A DNA stretch of 36,400 nt, taken from positions 1 through 36,400 of the forward strand of contig CALGCW010000164.1 in NCBI GenBank assembly GCA_937884385.1, in the 5' to 3' direction. This DNA is from an uncultured Clostridia bacterium (lineage in GTDB: Bacteria; Bacillota; Clostridia; Oscillospirales; CAG-272). The position numbers and the translations under genes were made by a program. Below, piece by piece: positions 1 through 8,688 of this stretch. The notes beneath the pieces were generated by a model that was given only the letters and a program-made list of their open reading frames with translations, did no database searches and was not told the DNA's origin. Within the stretch, counting starts at the first letter, position 1. The number at the start of each line of letters is the position of its first letter.

Positions 1-130
1 ATGCACAAACCCAAGCAGCAAAAGTTTTTTGGTTCTTTTTTTCAAAAAAGAACATTTTCTTTTCTTTGTAACTTCTCCCCGATAAATACCAATTTAGCGG
101 TGGGGTTTGAATTGTAGGGGCGTGCAAAAG
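1..130. repeat. Non-coding edge with a 10-bp-arm inverted repeat
   Basis: No gene is visible in the first 178 bases. Positions 32-41 (GTTCTTTTTT) and 44-53 (AAAAAAGAAC) form a perfect 10-bp inverted repeat with a 2-base spacer, inside a T-rich tract. The stretch near 115-125 (TAGGGGCG) resembles the edges of dispersed intergenic repeats in Clostridia, but that is an impression from memory. The window edge prevents assigning the hairpin to a gene. Confidence 0.4.
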
Positions 131-159
131 AGAAAAAGGCTTCGCACAAGCAAAGCCTT
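131..159 (-). terminator. Intrinsic terminator of the lipoprotein gene at 179-868
   Basis: Arms AAGGCTT (136-142) and AAGCCTT (153-159) form a hairpin. Read on the minus strand it is followed by TTTCTC. It lies 20 bases past the stop codon of the lipoprotein gene. Confidence 0.65.
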
Positions 160-178
160 ATATTTTTATAGTTCTATT

Positions 179-868
179 TTATTTTTTATCCCTCCAAATG
201 AATAATACATCCGTGTTGATAACTACTAAACTATTCGTTAGCATTTGTTTAATCTCTTCGAGCTCAATACTGTTTAATTCATCTATACTTGAAATATGAA
301 TACAACAGAATTCTTCTCCATAAACGCAAATTGAATAATGATATGTATAGTTATAAAGATCAACCAAATTCTCACTGTTTCGTTCAACGCTCAAGCTATC
401 CTCATACATCAGGTCATATCGAGAGTAATAAGAGTTCGCACATTCCGATGCAACAAGCTGTATATCATCATCCTCTGTAAAATTAAAATCAACTCTCTTA
501 AAATTACAATTAATCTTATATGCGTATTCGTTGCCCTCTCCATCATCTGACTTTAAATAATAGAGCTGCCTTATACCGAGTCCCTCGTCATGCATATCGT
601 ATATACAGCCGTGACTCTTTCTAAAACTGTTAGAAGCCGGCGACACCATTGAAAAGGCACAATATTTGCTTTCAGTCACTTGATCATTATCATCCAAATC
701 AAAAGATACAAAAGTATCTATAGTTCCATTGTTTGCACTATTATACTTATCAATGTTCTCTACGAACTCCTTATGCGTATCAACCTCCCACTCGTATAAA
801 AATCTACCGCAGGACGTGAGTGTCATTAGCATTGAGATACAAATAGTCAATATTATTATTCTTTTCAT
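179..868 (-). CDS. Unrecognised secreted lipoprotein, 230 aa
   Basis: I do not recognise the family. The start at 868 is preferred over an upstream in-frame one because AAGGAAGG lies about 8 bases upstream and it begins a classic lipoprotein signal: MKR, a hydrophobic stretch (IIILTICISMLMTL), then the lipobox L-T-S-C. After lipidation the protein should be anchored on the outer face of the membrane. The mature part is acidic and polar with no visible repeats or catalytic motif. A possible -10 (TATAAT, plus-strand 980-985) lies over 100 bases upstream with a poor -35. The gene is AT-rich and uses TTA and ATA codons more than its neighbours, suggesting an accessory gene. It stands alone, with its own terminator. 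Confidence 0.75.
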   Translation of the reverse strand: MKRIIILTICISMLMTLTSCGRFLYEWEVDTHKEFVENIDKYNSANNGTIDTFVSFDLDDNDQVTESKYCAFSMVSPASNSFRKSHGCIYDMHDEGLGIRQLYYLKSDDGEGNEYAYKINCNFKRVDFNFTEDDDIQLVASECANSYYSRYDLMYEDSLSVERNSENLVDLYNYTYHYSICVYGEEFCCIHISSIDELNSIELEEIKQMLTNSLVVINTDVLFIWRDKK

Positions 869-1029
869 AAAGTCAAGCCTTCCTTTTCGATTTTTCAAGC
901 GATACGGTAGTGATGGGTGCTGTGGTTTCATAATTTCAACCTGCCTTTACTAAGAGTGGGGGGTCAATATCCTCATAATATTATACCTGCTTTTATTCGA
1001 AAATTCTTCCAAAAGCAATGAAATTTTTT

Positions 1030-1080
1030 TAAAAAACATAAAAAGACGCAGGCGGGCACCGTAAGATGCCCGCCCTGCGT
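1030..1080 (-). terminator. Strong intrinsic terminator of rqcH
   Basis: Arms at 1046-1058 and 1067-1080 (GC-rich, one bulged C) form a 13-bp hairpin. On the minus strand it is followed by CTTTTTATGTTTTTT. It lies 70 bases past the rqcH stop. The rest of 869-1149 shows no gene. Confidence 0.8.
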
Positions 1081-1149
1081 GTTTGGGGCAAGCTCGTGCC
1101 CTTCTTATTATATTTATCGTACCATAAAAAACGGTAATTGTCAACGAAT

Positions 1150-2913
1150 TTATTGAATTCTCAAGCTTGCGACCTTTTCTGCGCTTGGAGTGACGTAGGC
1201 GGTCCAGTTAGTGTGATAGATGACAAGACCCGGGTTTGCACCCTGCACCTTTTTAACGTGTCTTGCAAAGGTATAGTCTACGGCAATATTGGCGCTCTCA
1301 TTGACACTTGAATAATATGCCGCGATCTCTGCTGCCTCGGTGAAGTTTATTGCGTCAGGCTCTTCCCCATTGCAAATCATTACGACGTGGCTTCCCGGCT
1401 TGTTTTTGACGTGGAACCAGTAGTCGCTCTTGCTTGCAAGGTTAAAGGTGATATATTCGTTTTGAATATTGTTCTTACCGCAGAGCACGGTGTAGCCGTC
1501 CGTCGTTCTGAACTTCATATAAGAGGTGTTCTTTTTCTTTACCGGGCGATAATTCTTCATTTTAGATGCGTATCCCGAGGTGTAGAGCTCGTCGCGTATC
1601 TCAACAAGATCGCTGGTGTTCTCTGCGTGTGAGAGCGCATCGAAAACGGAATATATATATTTAAGCTCCTGCTCTGCCTTTTCTATCTGCAAGGTCAGCT
1701 CGCGCTGTGCATTCTTGCACTTATTATATTTTTTATACATTCTCTGCGCGTTTGCAGAGGGAGAAAGGCGAGTATCAAGCTCGATCACTATTTTTCCAAA
1801 CGTGCCGCTTTCCTCGTCGTAATTCTCATAATCGACAAGCTCGACGCGCTTCATTCCGCGCTCTATGGCATAGATATTTGAAGTTATAAGGTCACCCTGC
1901 TTCTTATATTTTTCACCCTCCTTACATTCCTCAAGCTCCGCCCTTTGCTTATCGATCTTTTTAAGAAGGCGGCTTTCGGAATTGGTGAGGATCTTTAAGA
2001 TATCCGTTGCCTTTTGCTTTACTCTCGTGTCCCTATCCCTGCTTTCAAAATAGGTGTCAAGCATTTTTGAAGGACTCTCAAAGCTCTTTATCTCAAGGCC
2101 TGTATAATGGGTGAGGCGGCAGAAGGCATATTCGACCATTCGCTCGCCCTCATATACCGCGCACGGCTCAAAGGAAGCGTTTTTAATATGAGCTACAACA
2201 CCTTCAAAGGCACTCCAAAGTGCTTCAAGGGATGTGTTTCGAAGTGTTGCGTCGATATCTCCGCTTGCGCGGTAGGCTATCTCCCTTGCGACGGAGCTTG
2301 ATATACCGAGGTAATTATTTATTATAAATTTATCCGTTCTCGTATCTGCAGGCGCATCGTACCAAAGCTTGGAAAAGTCCTCTTTTGTAGACAGAAGTGG
2401 ATCGTTTTTGCTCTGCTTGGGCGGGAGCTCGTAAAGCATACCCGGAAGCACCTGGCGAAGTGAGCTTGTTGTGAAATCGACCACCTTAAGCGCGGAGACT
2501 ATACGTTTTTTGGAGTTTAAGAAAATAAGGTTTGAATACTTGCCCATAAGCTCTGCAACGAGGTAGCATTTCGTATCAAATCCCATCTCGTCACGCGTAT
2601 CAAAGGAGAGAAGCACCGCGCGCTCAAAGCCGAGCTGCTCTACATCCGAAAGCTTTGCGCCCTGCAGGTGCTTGCGAAGGAGCACGCAGAACATTGGCGG
2701 ATTTTGCGGATTTTCCTTGCTTATCTCAGTAAAGCCTATTCGTGGATTGTTTGAGCCCGCGTTGATAAGTATTCTTTTTCCGCCGTGGAGCGATCTTATC
2801 TGTATGTGTATCTCGTCCCTGTCGGGCTGATATATTTTTTCAACTCTTGCACCGCGCGATTCCTTGAGTATCTCGTTCGTCACGCAGGCGAGCATTCCCG
2901 CATCAAAAGCCAT
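1150..2913 (-). CDS. rqcH: RqcH/NFACT-family ribosome quality control protein (Rqc2 homologue)
   Basis: A 587-residue NFACT protein, the usual family length. In bacteria RqcH binds stalled 50S-peptidyl-tRNA complexes and recruits tRNA-Ala to add C-terminal alanine tails that mark the nascent chain for degradation. The NFACT-N domain spans about 1-125 and begins MAFDAGMLACVTNEI. Residues E97-R98 occupy the position of the acidic-Arg pair (D97/R98 in B. subtilis) needed for tailing. A helical/coiled-coil middle (about 290-430) is followed by the NFACT-R domain (about 465-560) with the conserved YWFHVKNKPGSHVVM. The start is supported by GAAAGGAG eight bases upstream. The family was formerly annotated as fibronectin-binding protein FbpA. 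It is monocistronic, with its own promoter and terminator. Confidence 0.93.
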   Translation of the reverse strand: MAFDAGMLACVTNEILKESRGARVEKIYQPDRDEIHIQIRSLHGGKRILINAGSNNPRIGFTEISKENPQNPPMFCVLLRKHLQGAKLSDVEQLGFERAVLLSFDTRDEMGFDTKCYLVAELMGKYSNLIFLNSKKRIVSALKVVDFTTSSLRQVLPGMLYELPPKQSKNDPLLSTKEDFSKLWYDAPADTRTDKFIINNYLGISSSVAREIAYRASGDIDATLRNTSLEALWSAFEGVVAHIKNASFEPCAVYEGERMVEYAFCRLTHYTGLEIKSFESPSKMLDTYFESRDRDTRVKQKATDILKILTNSESRLLKKIDKQRAELEECKEGEKYKKQGDLITSNIYAIERGMKRVELVDYENYDEESGTFGKIVIELDTRLSPSANAQRMYKKYNKCKNAQRELTLQIEKAEQELKYIYSVFDALSHAENTSDLVEIRDELYTSGYASKMKNYRPVKKKNTSYMKFRTTDGYTVLCGKNNIQNEYITFNLASKSDYWFHVKNKPGSHVVMICNGEEPDAINFTEAAEIAAYYSSVNESANIAVDYTFARHVKKVQGANPGLVIYHTNWTAYVTPSAEKVASLRIQ

Positions 2914-2944
2914 ATTTTCCGTCTCCTTTCATAAAACTGCTACC

Positions 2945-2973
2945 ATTATAACACAAGGCGAACAAAATTGCAA
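2945..2973 (-). promoter_or_regulatory. Sigma-A promoter of rqcH
   Basis: On the minus strand TTGCAA (2968-2973), a 17-base spacer and TATAAT (2945-2950). The -10 is preceded by TGT, an extended -10. It lies about 32 bases upstream of the rqcH ATG. Confidence 0.75.
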
Positions 2974-2975
2974 GG

Positions 2976-3003
2976 AAAAGCTCCATTTCTTTTGAAATGG
3001 AGC
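2976..3003 (-). terminator. Intrinsic terminator of the SLH-domain gene
   Basis: Perfect arms GCTCCATTTC (2980-2989) and GAAATGGAGC (2994-3003), followed on the minus strand by TTTTCC. It starts 6 bases past the stop of the SLH gene. On the plus strand an AATTTTTATTT tract follows, so it could work both ways. Confidence 0.75.
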
Positions 3004-3008
3004 AATTT

Positions 3009-4298
3009 TTATTTATACTGCATCAGCGCATAGAGCATATTTGCAAGAGATGCGCGAGTTAAGCTGTCAGAGGGTGAAACGTAGCCATCCTTATCGTCAA
3101 GAATGCCCATACTGTTCAAGGTATAGACGGCATCGTGTGCCCAGGACGGAATATCGTTTTTATCCGCAAAGGTGGGCTTAAGCGTTGGCATTTCCCCTTT
3201 CACTACCTTGCTTACTATCAGAGCAGCCTCTGCCCTCGTTATCTCCCTTTCGGGTTCAAAAAGGTAATCTCCGTTTGCGTTCACAGAGCCGAGTATGAGT
3301 CCTTCGTCCCTTGCGGTCTTAACATATCCGCGAAGAGAAACGGGGATGTTTTCGTTGTCGGTAAATCCCGTATCCGTCACGTTATCCTTTGCTTTATAGC
3401 CGAGAGTGTCCATAAGCATTACGAGAAAATCCATTCTGCTGACTGCCCTGTCGGGCATAAAATAGCTCTTGCTTCCGACCTTAACACTATCCATTATTCC
3501 CTTTTCTATCATCGTCATTGCCGCGTGATGGGCGCGGTTTCCGTTCATATCGCAAAGGTGTACGTCACTCTTAAGTGCCTCTACGTTGAGAATAACCCTT
3601 CTTGAGGTCGAATAGTTTCCGTATTTATCCACCGCGACGTATTCAAAATAGTCCGTTCCAACGTAAGAAGATGTTGGGGTGTATGAATAATCCCCCGTTG
3701 ATGAATCGAAAACAAGCGTACCGCCCTCGGCATAGGTGACGACTTCATATCTTAGGGGGTCGCCTTCCTTATCGTATGCACCGACCCTGCCATACACGGT
3801 AATGCTTTGATGCGTGCTTACCTCAAAGCTTCTCTCATCCTCTAAAAGAAGCGTCGGGGCGGTGTTTTCATCCCGCAAAAAATAGAGATTACAGGTCATT
3901 TCATACTCAAACGAGTTGACCTTGAATTTAAAGGAGCTCTCACGGACATCCTCGCTTGCTGCCCTGAAATTCAACAAAGAGAGATTCGCGGCAGATATCG
4001 ACTGTCCCGCGTTCACAAGCACGTCGCCAACGCAAAGGCATCCTTCCTCAACGCTTGGTGTTTTCGTCACCGTCACCGTGCTTATCTCGGATACGTTCAG
4101 ATTTTTCATAAAATCCTCGGCAGAAAACACTATCTTTTCTCCCAATACGGCACTTTTTGCCATATCCTTACCGCTTGCAATAACGTAAAGACCGCTTGAC
4201 AGGTCAAGCGTGGCGTCACTGTTTTGCTCTCTTACCACTCCCACGACCGTAAATACTACAGCCATCATTATCATACAAAATGCAATTATCGACCTCAT
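3009..4298 (-). CDS. Surface protein with cadherin/VCBS-like domain and three SLH domains
   Basis: A 429-residue exported protein expected to sit on the cell wall through its SLH domains, which bind pyruvylated secondary wall polymers. An N-terminal signal or anchor (about 1-22) is followed by a region of unknown fold (30-145). Next is an Ig/cadherin-like domain (about 150-240) with a D-x-E-G-D-P-L-x-Y strand and an S-Y-x-P-x-x-x-Y-x-G-T-D-x-F motif typical of tandem VCBS-type domains. Three SLH repeats follow (about 247-300, 308-362 and 372-425), each with the usual ends such as ITRAEAALIVSKV and LTRASLANMLYAL. The ribosome binding site is GGAAAGGGA. No partner gene is adjacent. It could be structural or an adhesin, and no enzymatic motif is visible. 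Confidence 0.85.
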   Translation of the reverse strand: MRSIIAFCMIMMAVVFTVVGVVREQNSDATLDLSSGLYVIASGKDMAKSAVLGEKIVFSAEDFMKNLNVSEISTVTVTKTPSVEEGCLCVGDVLVNAGQSISAANLSLLNFRAASEDVRESSFKFKVNSFEYEMTCNLYFLRDENTAPTLLLEDERSFEVSTHQSITVYGRVGAYDKEGDPLRYEVVTYAEGGTLVFDSSTGDYSYTPTSSYVGTDYFEYVAVDKYGNYSTSRRVILNVEALKSDVHLCDMNGNRAHHAAMTMIEKGIMDSVKVGSKSYFMPDRAVSRMDFLVMLMDTLGYKAKDNVTDTGFTDNENIPVSLRGYVKTARDEGLILGSVNANGDYLFEPEREITRAEAALIVSKVVKGEMPTLKPTFADKNDIPSWAHDAVYTLNSMGILDDKDGYVSPSDSLTRASLANMLYALMQYK

Positions 4299-4386
4299 TA
4301 TATTCCCTTTCCGCAGTTTTCTGCATTTACAAAAGCTTATTAAAGTATATATTTCAAAAAATATTTTTATGCACGAAAAAGAAATA

Positions 4387-4415
4387 TTGTAATTCTCGGT
4401 GCTTTGGTGTATAAT
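4387..4415 (+). promoter_or_regulatory. Sigma-A promoter of the RluA-family gene
   Basis: TTGTAA (4387-4392), a 17-base spacer and TATAAT (4410-4415). It is followed by a near-consensus ribosome binding site (GGGAGGTGAT) and the ATG at 4437. Confidence 0.75.
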
Positions 4416-4436
4416 ACTGTTTAGGGAGGTGATAAT

Positions 4437-5354
4437 ATGCGTTTTGAAAATGAATTCGTGGGGCTTAGCGTAAAAGAGATACTCACGGAAAAGCTCGGAT
4501 TTTCAAAAAGAGCTGTCACCGACCTCAAAAGCCGAGCCGACGGAATAATGCTAAACGGCGCTCGGGTGACAGTACGGGCTACGGTTTCTGAAGGCGACGT
4601 GCTTGAGATAAATTGCTCTGACAAGGCTGACAAAGAAAAGCTTGTGCCTTCGGGTGTGATGCCGGACGTGATATACGAGGATGATGCTCTAATCGCGCTC
4701 AACAAGCCCCCTTTTATGCCCACGCATCAGTCTCAAGGGCATTTTTACGACACTCTTGCCAATTCTCTTGCTTACTATTTTTCACTCAAGGGCACGCCCT
4801 TTGTTTTCAGAAGCGTTAACAGGCTTGACAGAAATACAAGCGGCGTAGTCATAGTTGCAAAAAGCAGGCTTGCCGCATCAAAGCTCTCAAATATGATGAA
4901 GCAGGGCAAAATAAAAAAGACATATCTTGCAATCTTGCAAGGAGATCTGCCGCAGGACAGCGGGAGGATCGAGACATACATACGCAGGAAGGAAAAAAGT
5001 ATAATTCTGCGTGAGGTGTGCGACAAGTGTGAGGATTCAAAGCTTGCAGTGACGGAATATTCGGTGCTTGCAAGTGCGAACGGCCTTACGCTCGTTCTCG
5101 CTTCACCAATAACGGGGCGCACCCATCAGCTTCGCGTGCATTTTGCTCACATTGGCGCACAGATACTCGGTGACGATCTCTATGGGAAATCCTCTCCCCT
5201 TATTGACAGGCACGCGCTTCACGCCCTGAGGATCGAACTGCCCCACATATCGAATGAGGGTGCGCTCGTGCTTGAAGCGGAGCTGCCCGAGGATATGGCG
5301 CGCATAATAGAAGCCGATTTTGGAAAGGAATTTAACACATATGGAAGAAAATAA
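4437..5354 (+). CDS. RluA-family pseudouridine synthase
   Basis: Converts specific uridines of structured RNA (usually 23S rRNA) to pseudouridine. The 305-residue protein has an S4-like RNA-binding domain (about 1-65, with SVKEILTEKLGFSKRAV) and the RluA catalytic domain, with the core NRLDRNTSGVVIVAK carrying the catalytic Asp131 and the later ITGRTHQLRVHFAHIGAQI block. The subfamily (RluD-, YjbO- or YlyB-like) and target position cannot be fixed by eye. Its last 14 bases overlap the next gene, so the two are probably translationally coupled. Confidence 0.9.
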   Translation: MRFENEFVGLSVKEILTEKLGFSKRAVTDLKSRADGIMLNGARVTVRATVSEGDVLEINCSDKADKEKLVPSGVMPDVIYEDDALIALNKPPFMPTHQSQGHFYDTLANSLAYYFSLKGTPFVFRSVNRLDRNTSGVVIVAKSRLAASKLSNMMKQGKIKKTYLAILQGDLPQDSGRIETYIRRKEKSIILREVCDKCEDSKLAVTEYSVLASANGLTLVLASPITGRTHQLRVHFAHIGAQILGDDLYGKSSPLIDRHALHALRIELPHISNEGALVLEAELPEDMARIIEADFGKEFNTYGRK

Positions 5355-6483
5355 AAACGTGGATTTAGAAGCTTCGAAGACGGAGATCGAGTACAAGAAG
5401 GAAAAATTACCTAAATTTTCCTATGTTTTTTTCGCAATAGCTCTCGTTTCTCTGATCCTATATATAATCGCGATCAATTACACTCCCTTTGCGGATTTTT
5501 TCAACAGGCACGTCTCATCAATATTCAGGGGAACGCTTGCTACCATCACAAATATTTTGCCTCTTTCGCTCGTTGAGCTGATAATCATTACCTTACCCGT
5601 CACTCTGTTTTTTATTATAAGATTTGCACTGAAAAGGTACTCCGATACGTGGCACAATGCGGGCATATTTTGCCTTGCCATTCTCTCAATTGCGTGCCTC
5701 TTGTTCTCACTTTTCGTTTGCTCGTTCGGTATCGGTTATTATTCCTCAACGCTTGATAAAAAGCTTGAGCTTGAGAAAAGCACCGTTTCAAAAACGGAGC
5801 TTGCCGCAACCGCGGAATGGCTCATCGGTGAGGTCAACGCCGTTATTGACGAGGTCGAGTTTATAGAAAAAAGCTCGTCGGTCTCTCCGCACACGCTGAG
5901 CCGTACCAACGATATACTCCTCGACTCGTATGATAAGATAAGCGAAAAGTACGAATTTATACCGAAACTCTATTCACGCGTTAAGCCTATAATGCTTTCA
6001 AAGCCGATGACCTATACGCACATTTCGGGAGTATACACTTACTTTACAGGCGAAGCCAACGTTAACACGAATTCCCCCGATTACTGCATACCCTACACGA
6101 TGGCGCACGAGCTTGCCCATCAGCGCGGCATCGCGCGTGAGGACGAGGCGAATTTCATCGCCTTCCTCGTTTGTTCTGAAAGCGACGACGCTTATATCCG
6201 CTATTGCGCTTATCTCAACCTTTGCGAGTACGTGTTGAACGCCCTTTACGGTGCTGACAAAAAGCTGTGGGAGGAGACCTACAAAAAGCTTGACAACCGC
6301 GCGATATACGAAATGATAGCATATAACGAATTCTATGAGCCGTATCAGGACAACGTCGTCGGTGAGATCAGCGGCGCGGTGAACGATGCCTATCTTCAGG
6401 CAAACGGCACGCAGGGCTCTGTGAGCTATGGACTTGTGGTAGATCTTGCAGTTGCGTATTTTCACAAAAATATAGAAAACTGA
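5341..6483 (+). CDS. DUF3810-type membrane protein with zinc metallopeptidase motif
   Basis: A 380-residue protein with three N-terminal membrane segments (roughly residues 25-50, 75-105 and 110-135) and a large domain carrying HELAHQRGIAREDEANF, an HExxH zinc motif with a downstream Glu. This arrangement is typical of DUF3810, a family of unproven function. I place the start at ATG 5341 because GGAAAGGAA lies 11 bases upstream. A TTG at 5320 in the same frame is possible but lacks a good site. It overlaps the 3' end of the pseudouridine synthase gene. The peptidase domain probably faces the outside, but topology is inferred. The substrate is unknown. Confidence 0.85.
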   Translation: MEENKNVDLEASKTEIEYKKEKLPKFSYVFFAIALVSLILYIIAINYTPFADFFNRHVSSIFRGTLATITNILPLSLVELIIITLPVTLFFIIRFALKRYSDTWHNAGIFCLAILSIACLLFSLFVCSFGIGYYSSTLDKKLELEKSTVSKTELAATAEWLIGEVNAVIDEVEFIEKSSSVSPHTLSRTNDILLDSYDKISEKYEFIPKLYSRVKPIMLSKPMTYTHISGVYTYFTGEANVNTNSPDYCIPYTMAHELAHQRGIAREDEANFIAFLVCSESDDAYIRYCAYLNLCEYVLNALYGADKKLWEETYKKLDNRAIYEMIAYNEFYEPYQDNVVGEISGAVNDAYLQANGTQGSVSYGLVVDLAVAYFHKNIEN

Positions 6484-6541
6484 ATATAATGCTTAATGAT
6501 CTGTTTGCAATAAAAAAATTTGTCAAATAATCAAAAAGCTA

Positions 6542-6570
6542 TTCCATTTTTGGTAGTTATGTGTTATAAT
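6542..6570 (+). promoter_or_regulatory. Extended -10 promoter of murA
   Basis: TGTTATAAT at 6562-6570 is an extended -10, with only a weak -35 candidate (TTCCAT, 6542-6547) upstream. The leader to the murA ATG at 6627 is about 50 bases. Confidence 0.55.
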
Positions 6571-6626
6571 GTCTATACAGTAATTTTAGCATAATAGCTA
6601 CCAAATTTTTTTGGGGGATAATATAT

Positions 6627-7904
6627 ATGGAAAAAATCGTAATACGAGGTGGGCACGAGCTTCACGGAGACGTGTATATTCACGGAATGAAGAATGCCGC
6701 GCTTCCCATCATTTTCGCAACGATCCTCACAGCGGACAAATGCGTTATCGAAAACGTACCGCTTGTTAACGATATAATAATGGCTTTTGAGATACTTGAA
6801 TCCATGGGCGCAAGGATCACTTATCAGGATAAAACGACGGTCGAGATAGATACGACCGAGCTTGAGGGCGGAAACACCCCCTTTGAGCTTGTTTCAAGAA
6901 TGCGCGCGTCTACATACCTGCTTGGTGCGGAGCTTGCAAGATTTCATAGCACGAAGGTGGGTTATCCCGGCGGCTGTAATTTTGGCACACGCCCGATCGA
7001 TATGCACATCAAGGGCTTTGAGGCTCTCGGTGCGACTGTTTCGCAGGACGAAAACTACGTTTATGCACAAGCTTCCGAGGGACTTGTGGGCAGCTCCATC
7101 TATTTTGACATTGCCTCCGTCGGAGCTACGGTAAATCTTATGCTTGCCGCCACTCTTGCAGACGGTATGACAGTTATTGAAAATGCCGCACGCGAGCCCC
7201 ACATAGTTGACCTTGCCAACTTCCTTAACACCTGCGGTGCAAATATCAAGGGAGCAGGTACGGGCATTATAAAGATAGTCGGCGTAGAAAAGCTTCACGG
7301 CTGTATATATGAGATAATTCCCGATATGATCGAGGCGGGCACGTATATGACCGCCGTCGCCGCAACAGGCGGTGAGGTAAACGTCAGGAACGTCGTCCCC
7401 AAGCACCTTGAGATCATCTCAACGAAGCTTTCCGAGATGGGCGTGGAAATACGCACCTATGACGATTACATAACGGTAAAGAGCGACGGACATCTCAAGC
7501 CCACTAATATTCAAACGCTCCCCTACCCCGGATTTCCGACGGATATGCACCCCCAGTTCTCCACTCTTCTTTCGGTGGCGAACGGTGAGAGCACCGTTTC
7601 GGAGACTATTTGGAAAAATCGCTTCAAATACGTTCACGAGCTTGAAAAAATGGGCGCAAGCGTCACCGTAAACGAGCCGAATGCGACCTTCACGGGTGTA
7701 CAAAAGCTCCACGGTGCGAGCGTGACCGCAGTTGACCTGCGCGCAGGCGCGGCTGTCGTTATTGCCGGTCTTATTGCAGAGGGCAAGACAGAGGTGACTA
7801 ATATCTATACCATTGAACGCGGCTATCTCGACATCGTCGGTAAGCTCCGCGACCTCGGTGCGGATATAAAGAAGGTCATTATCGATGAAAATGCGTTTCT
7901 TTAA
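6627..7904 (+). CDS. murA: UDP-N-acetylglucosamine 1-carboxyvinyltransferase (MurA)
   Basis: Transfers enolpyruvate from PEP to UDP-GlcNAc, the first committed step of peptidoglycan synthesis, in the cytoplasm. At 425 residues it has the usual length. Visible active-site features are K22-N23 in GMKNAALP and the loop Cys117 in YPGGCNFGTRPIDMH. Cys117 is the residue alkylated by fosfomycin in homologues, so sensitivity is expected from this residue alone. Late blocks such as LRAGAAVVIAGLIAEG are also typical. GGGGGAT precedes the ATG. It is monocistronic, between its own promoter and a strong terminator. Firmicutes often carry two paralogues; which one this is (MurA or MurZ) cannot be told here. 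Confidence 0.95.
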   Translation: MEKIVIRGGHELHGDVYIHGMKNAALPIIFATILTADKCVIENVPLVNDIIMAFEILESMGARITYQDKTTVEIDTTELEGGNTPFELVSRMRASTYLLGAELARFHSTKVGYPGGCNFGTRPIDMHIKGFEALGATVSQDENYVYAQASEGLVGSSIYFDIASVGATVNLMLAATLADGMTVIENAAREPHIVDLANFLNTCGANIKGAGTGIIKIVGVEKLHGCIYEIIPDMIEAGTYMTAVAATGGEVNVRNVVPKHLEIISTKLSEMGVEIRTYDDYITVKSDGHLKPTNIQTLPYPGFPTDMHPQFSTLLSVANGESTVSETIWKNRFKYVHELEKMGASVTVNEPNATFTGVQKLHGASVTAVDLRAGAAVVIAGLIAEGKTEVTNIYTIERGYLDIVGKLRDLGADIKKVIIDENAFL

Positions 7905-7920
7905 TTGATACTATAAAAAC

Positions 7921-7952
7921 AAAAGCCAAATGCAAGTGCATTTGGCTTTTTT
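7921..7952 (+). terminator. Intrinsic terminator of murA
   Basis: Arms AAAAGCCAAATGCA (7921-7934) and TGCATTTGGCTTTT (7937-7950) form a long hairpin ending in a T-tract. Confidence 0.85.
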
Positions 7953-8003
7953 GTTATTGGGCTCACTAAATCCCAATTTATTGTCTTATTTGGAGTGGTG
8001 TTA

Positions 8004-8032
8004 TTGACTTTTGCAAAATTATATGATATCAT
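8004..8032 (+). promoter_or_regulatory. Candidate promoter of the kinase-ligA operon
   Basis: TTGACT (8004-8009), a 17-base spacer and TATCAT (8027-8032). A second -10-like TATAAT (8048-8053) lacks a partner -35. Confidence 0.5.
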
Positions 8033-8082
8033 TAAATGATACTTATGTATAATAATAGATTAAAGACTGCAGGTGATAAACA

Positions 8083-8664
8083 ATGAAAAAAAGAATGATA
8101 CTCGTGACGTCTCCGCCGGCTTCGGGTAAGACTTACGTTTCAAAAGAACTCGCAAAAAGACTTCACGGAATAGTGTACCTCGATAAGGACGCGCTTATTC
8201 CCCTTTCAAACAGGGTCTTTATTGCGGGCGGTGAGCCCATAAATCGCTCGTCCGATTTCTTTGAGGAAAATATCAGAAACTATGAATACGATGCCATTCT
8301 TGACATCGGCTTTGAGGCTCTTGAATATAACGATCTCGTAATGATCAACGCGCCCTTTACGCGCGAGGTCAGAAATAATGACTTTATTATCGATCTTCGT
8401 CAAAAGCTCGCAAAGCACGGTGCAGACCTCATTCTTATCTGGGTAATTACCGATATTGAGGTATGCAGAAAAAGAATGATCGCTCGAAATTCACCGCGCG
8501 ATACCTGGAAGCTTGAGAATTGGGATGCGTATATCTCACGAAGAGATTATTCTGTGCCCGATCTTCCCGCACTTGAAGGTTGTCTTGTTAAGTTTTACAA
8601 CTCAAGTGACGATGAATATGCAGAGTCTATGGAGAGAATTTCAAATCTTCTTCTTGAAAAATAA
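8083..8664 (+). CDS. P-loop kinase-like ATPase (AAA_33 type), 193 aa
   Basis: A small cytoplasmic P-loop NTPase. The Walker A is TSPPASGKTYVSK near the N-terminus. A D-K-D acidic motif (VYLDKDALI) sits at the place where kinases of this group hold the acceptor substrate. An Arg-rich lid region (CRKRMIARNSPRDTWK) lies near residues 127-145. These features fit the AAA_33/zeta-toxin-like small-molecule kinase fold, but no specific substrate can be named. It is 24 bases upstream of ligA and probably co-transcribed with it. AGGTGAT precedes the ATG. Confidence 0.7.
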   Translation: MKKRMILVTSPPASGKTYVSKELAKRLHGIVYLDKDALIPLSNRVFIAGGEPINRSSDFFEENIRNYEYDAILDIGFEALEYNDLVMINAPFTREVRNNDFIIDLRQKLAKHGADLILIWVITDIEVCRKRMIARNSPRDTWKLENWDAYISRRDYSVPDLPALEGCLVKFYNSSDDEYAESMERISNLLLEK

Positions 8665-8688
8665 AAATTACCCGAACGGGAGATAATT

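Noticed and set aside
950..1144. 64-residue minus-strand ORF after the rqcH stop
   Set aside because: It runs through the rqcH terminator hairpin and has no ribosome binding site.
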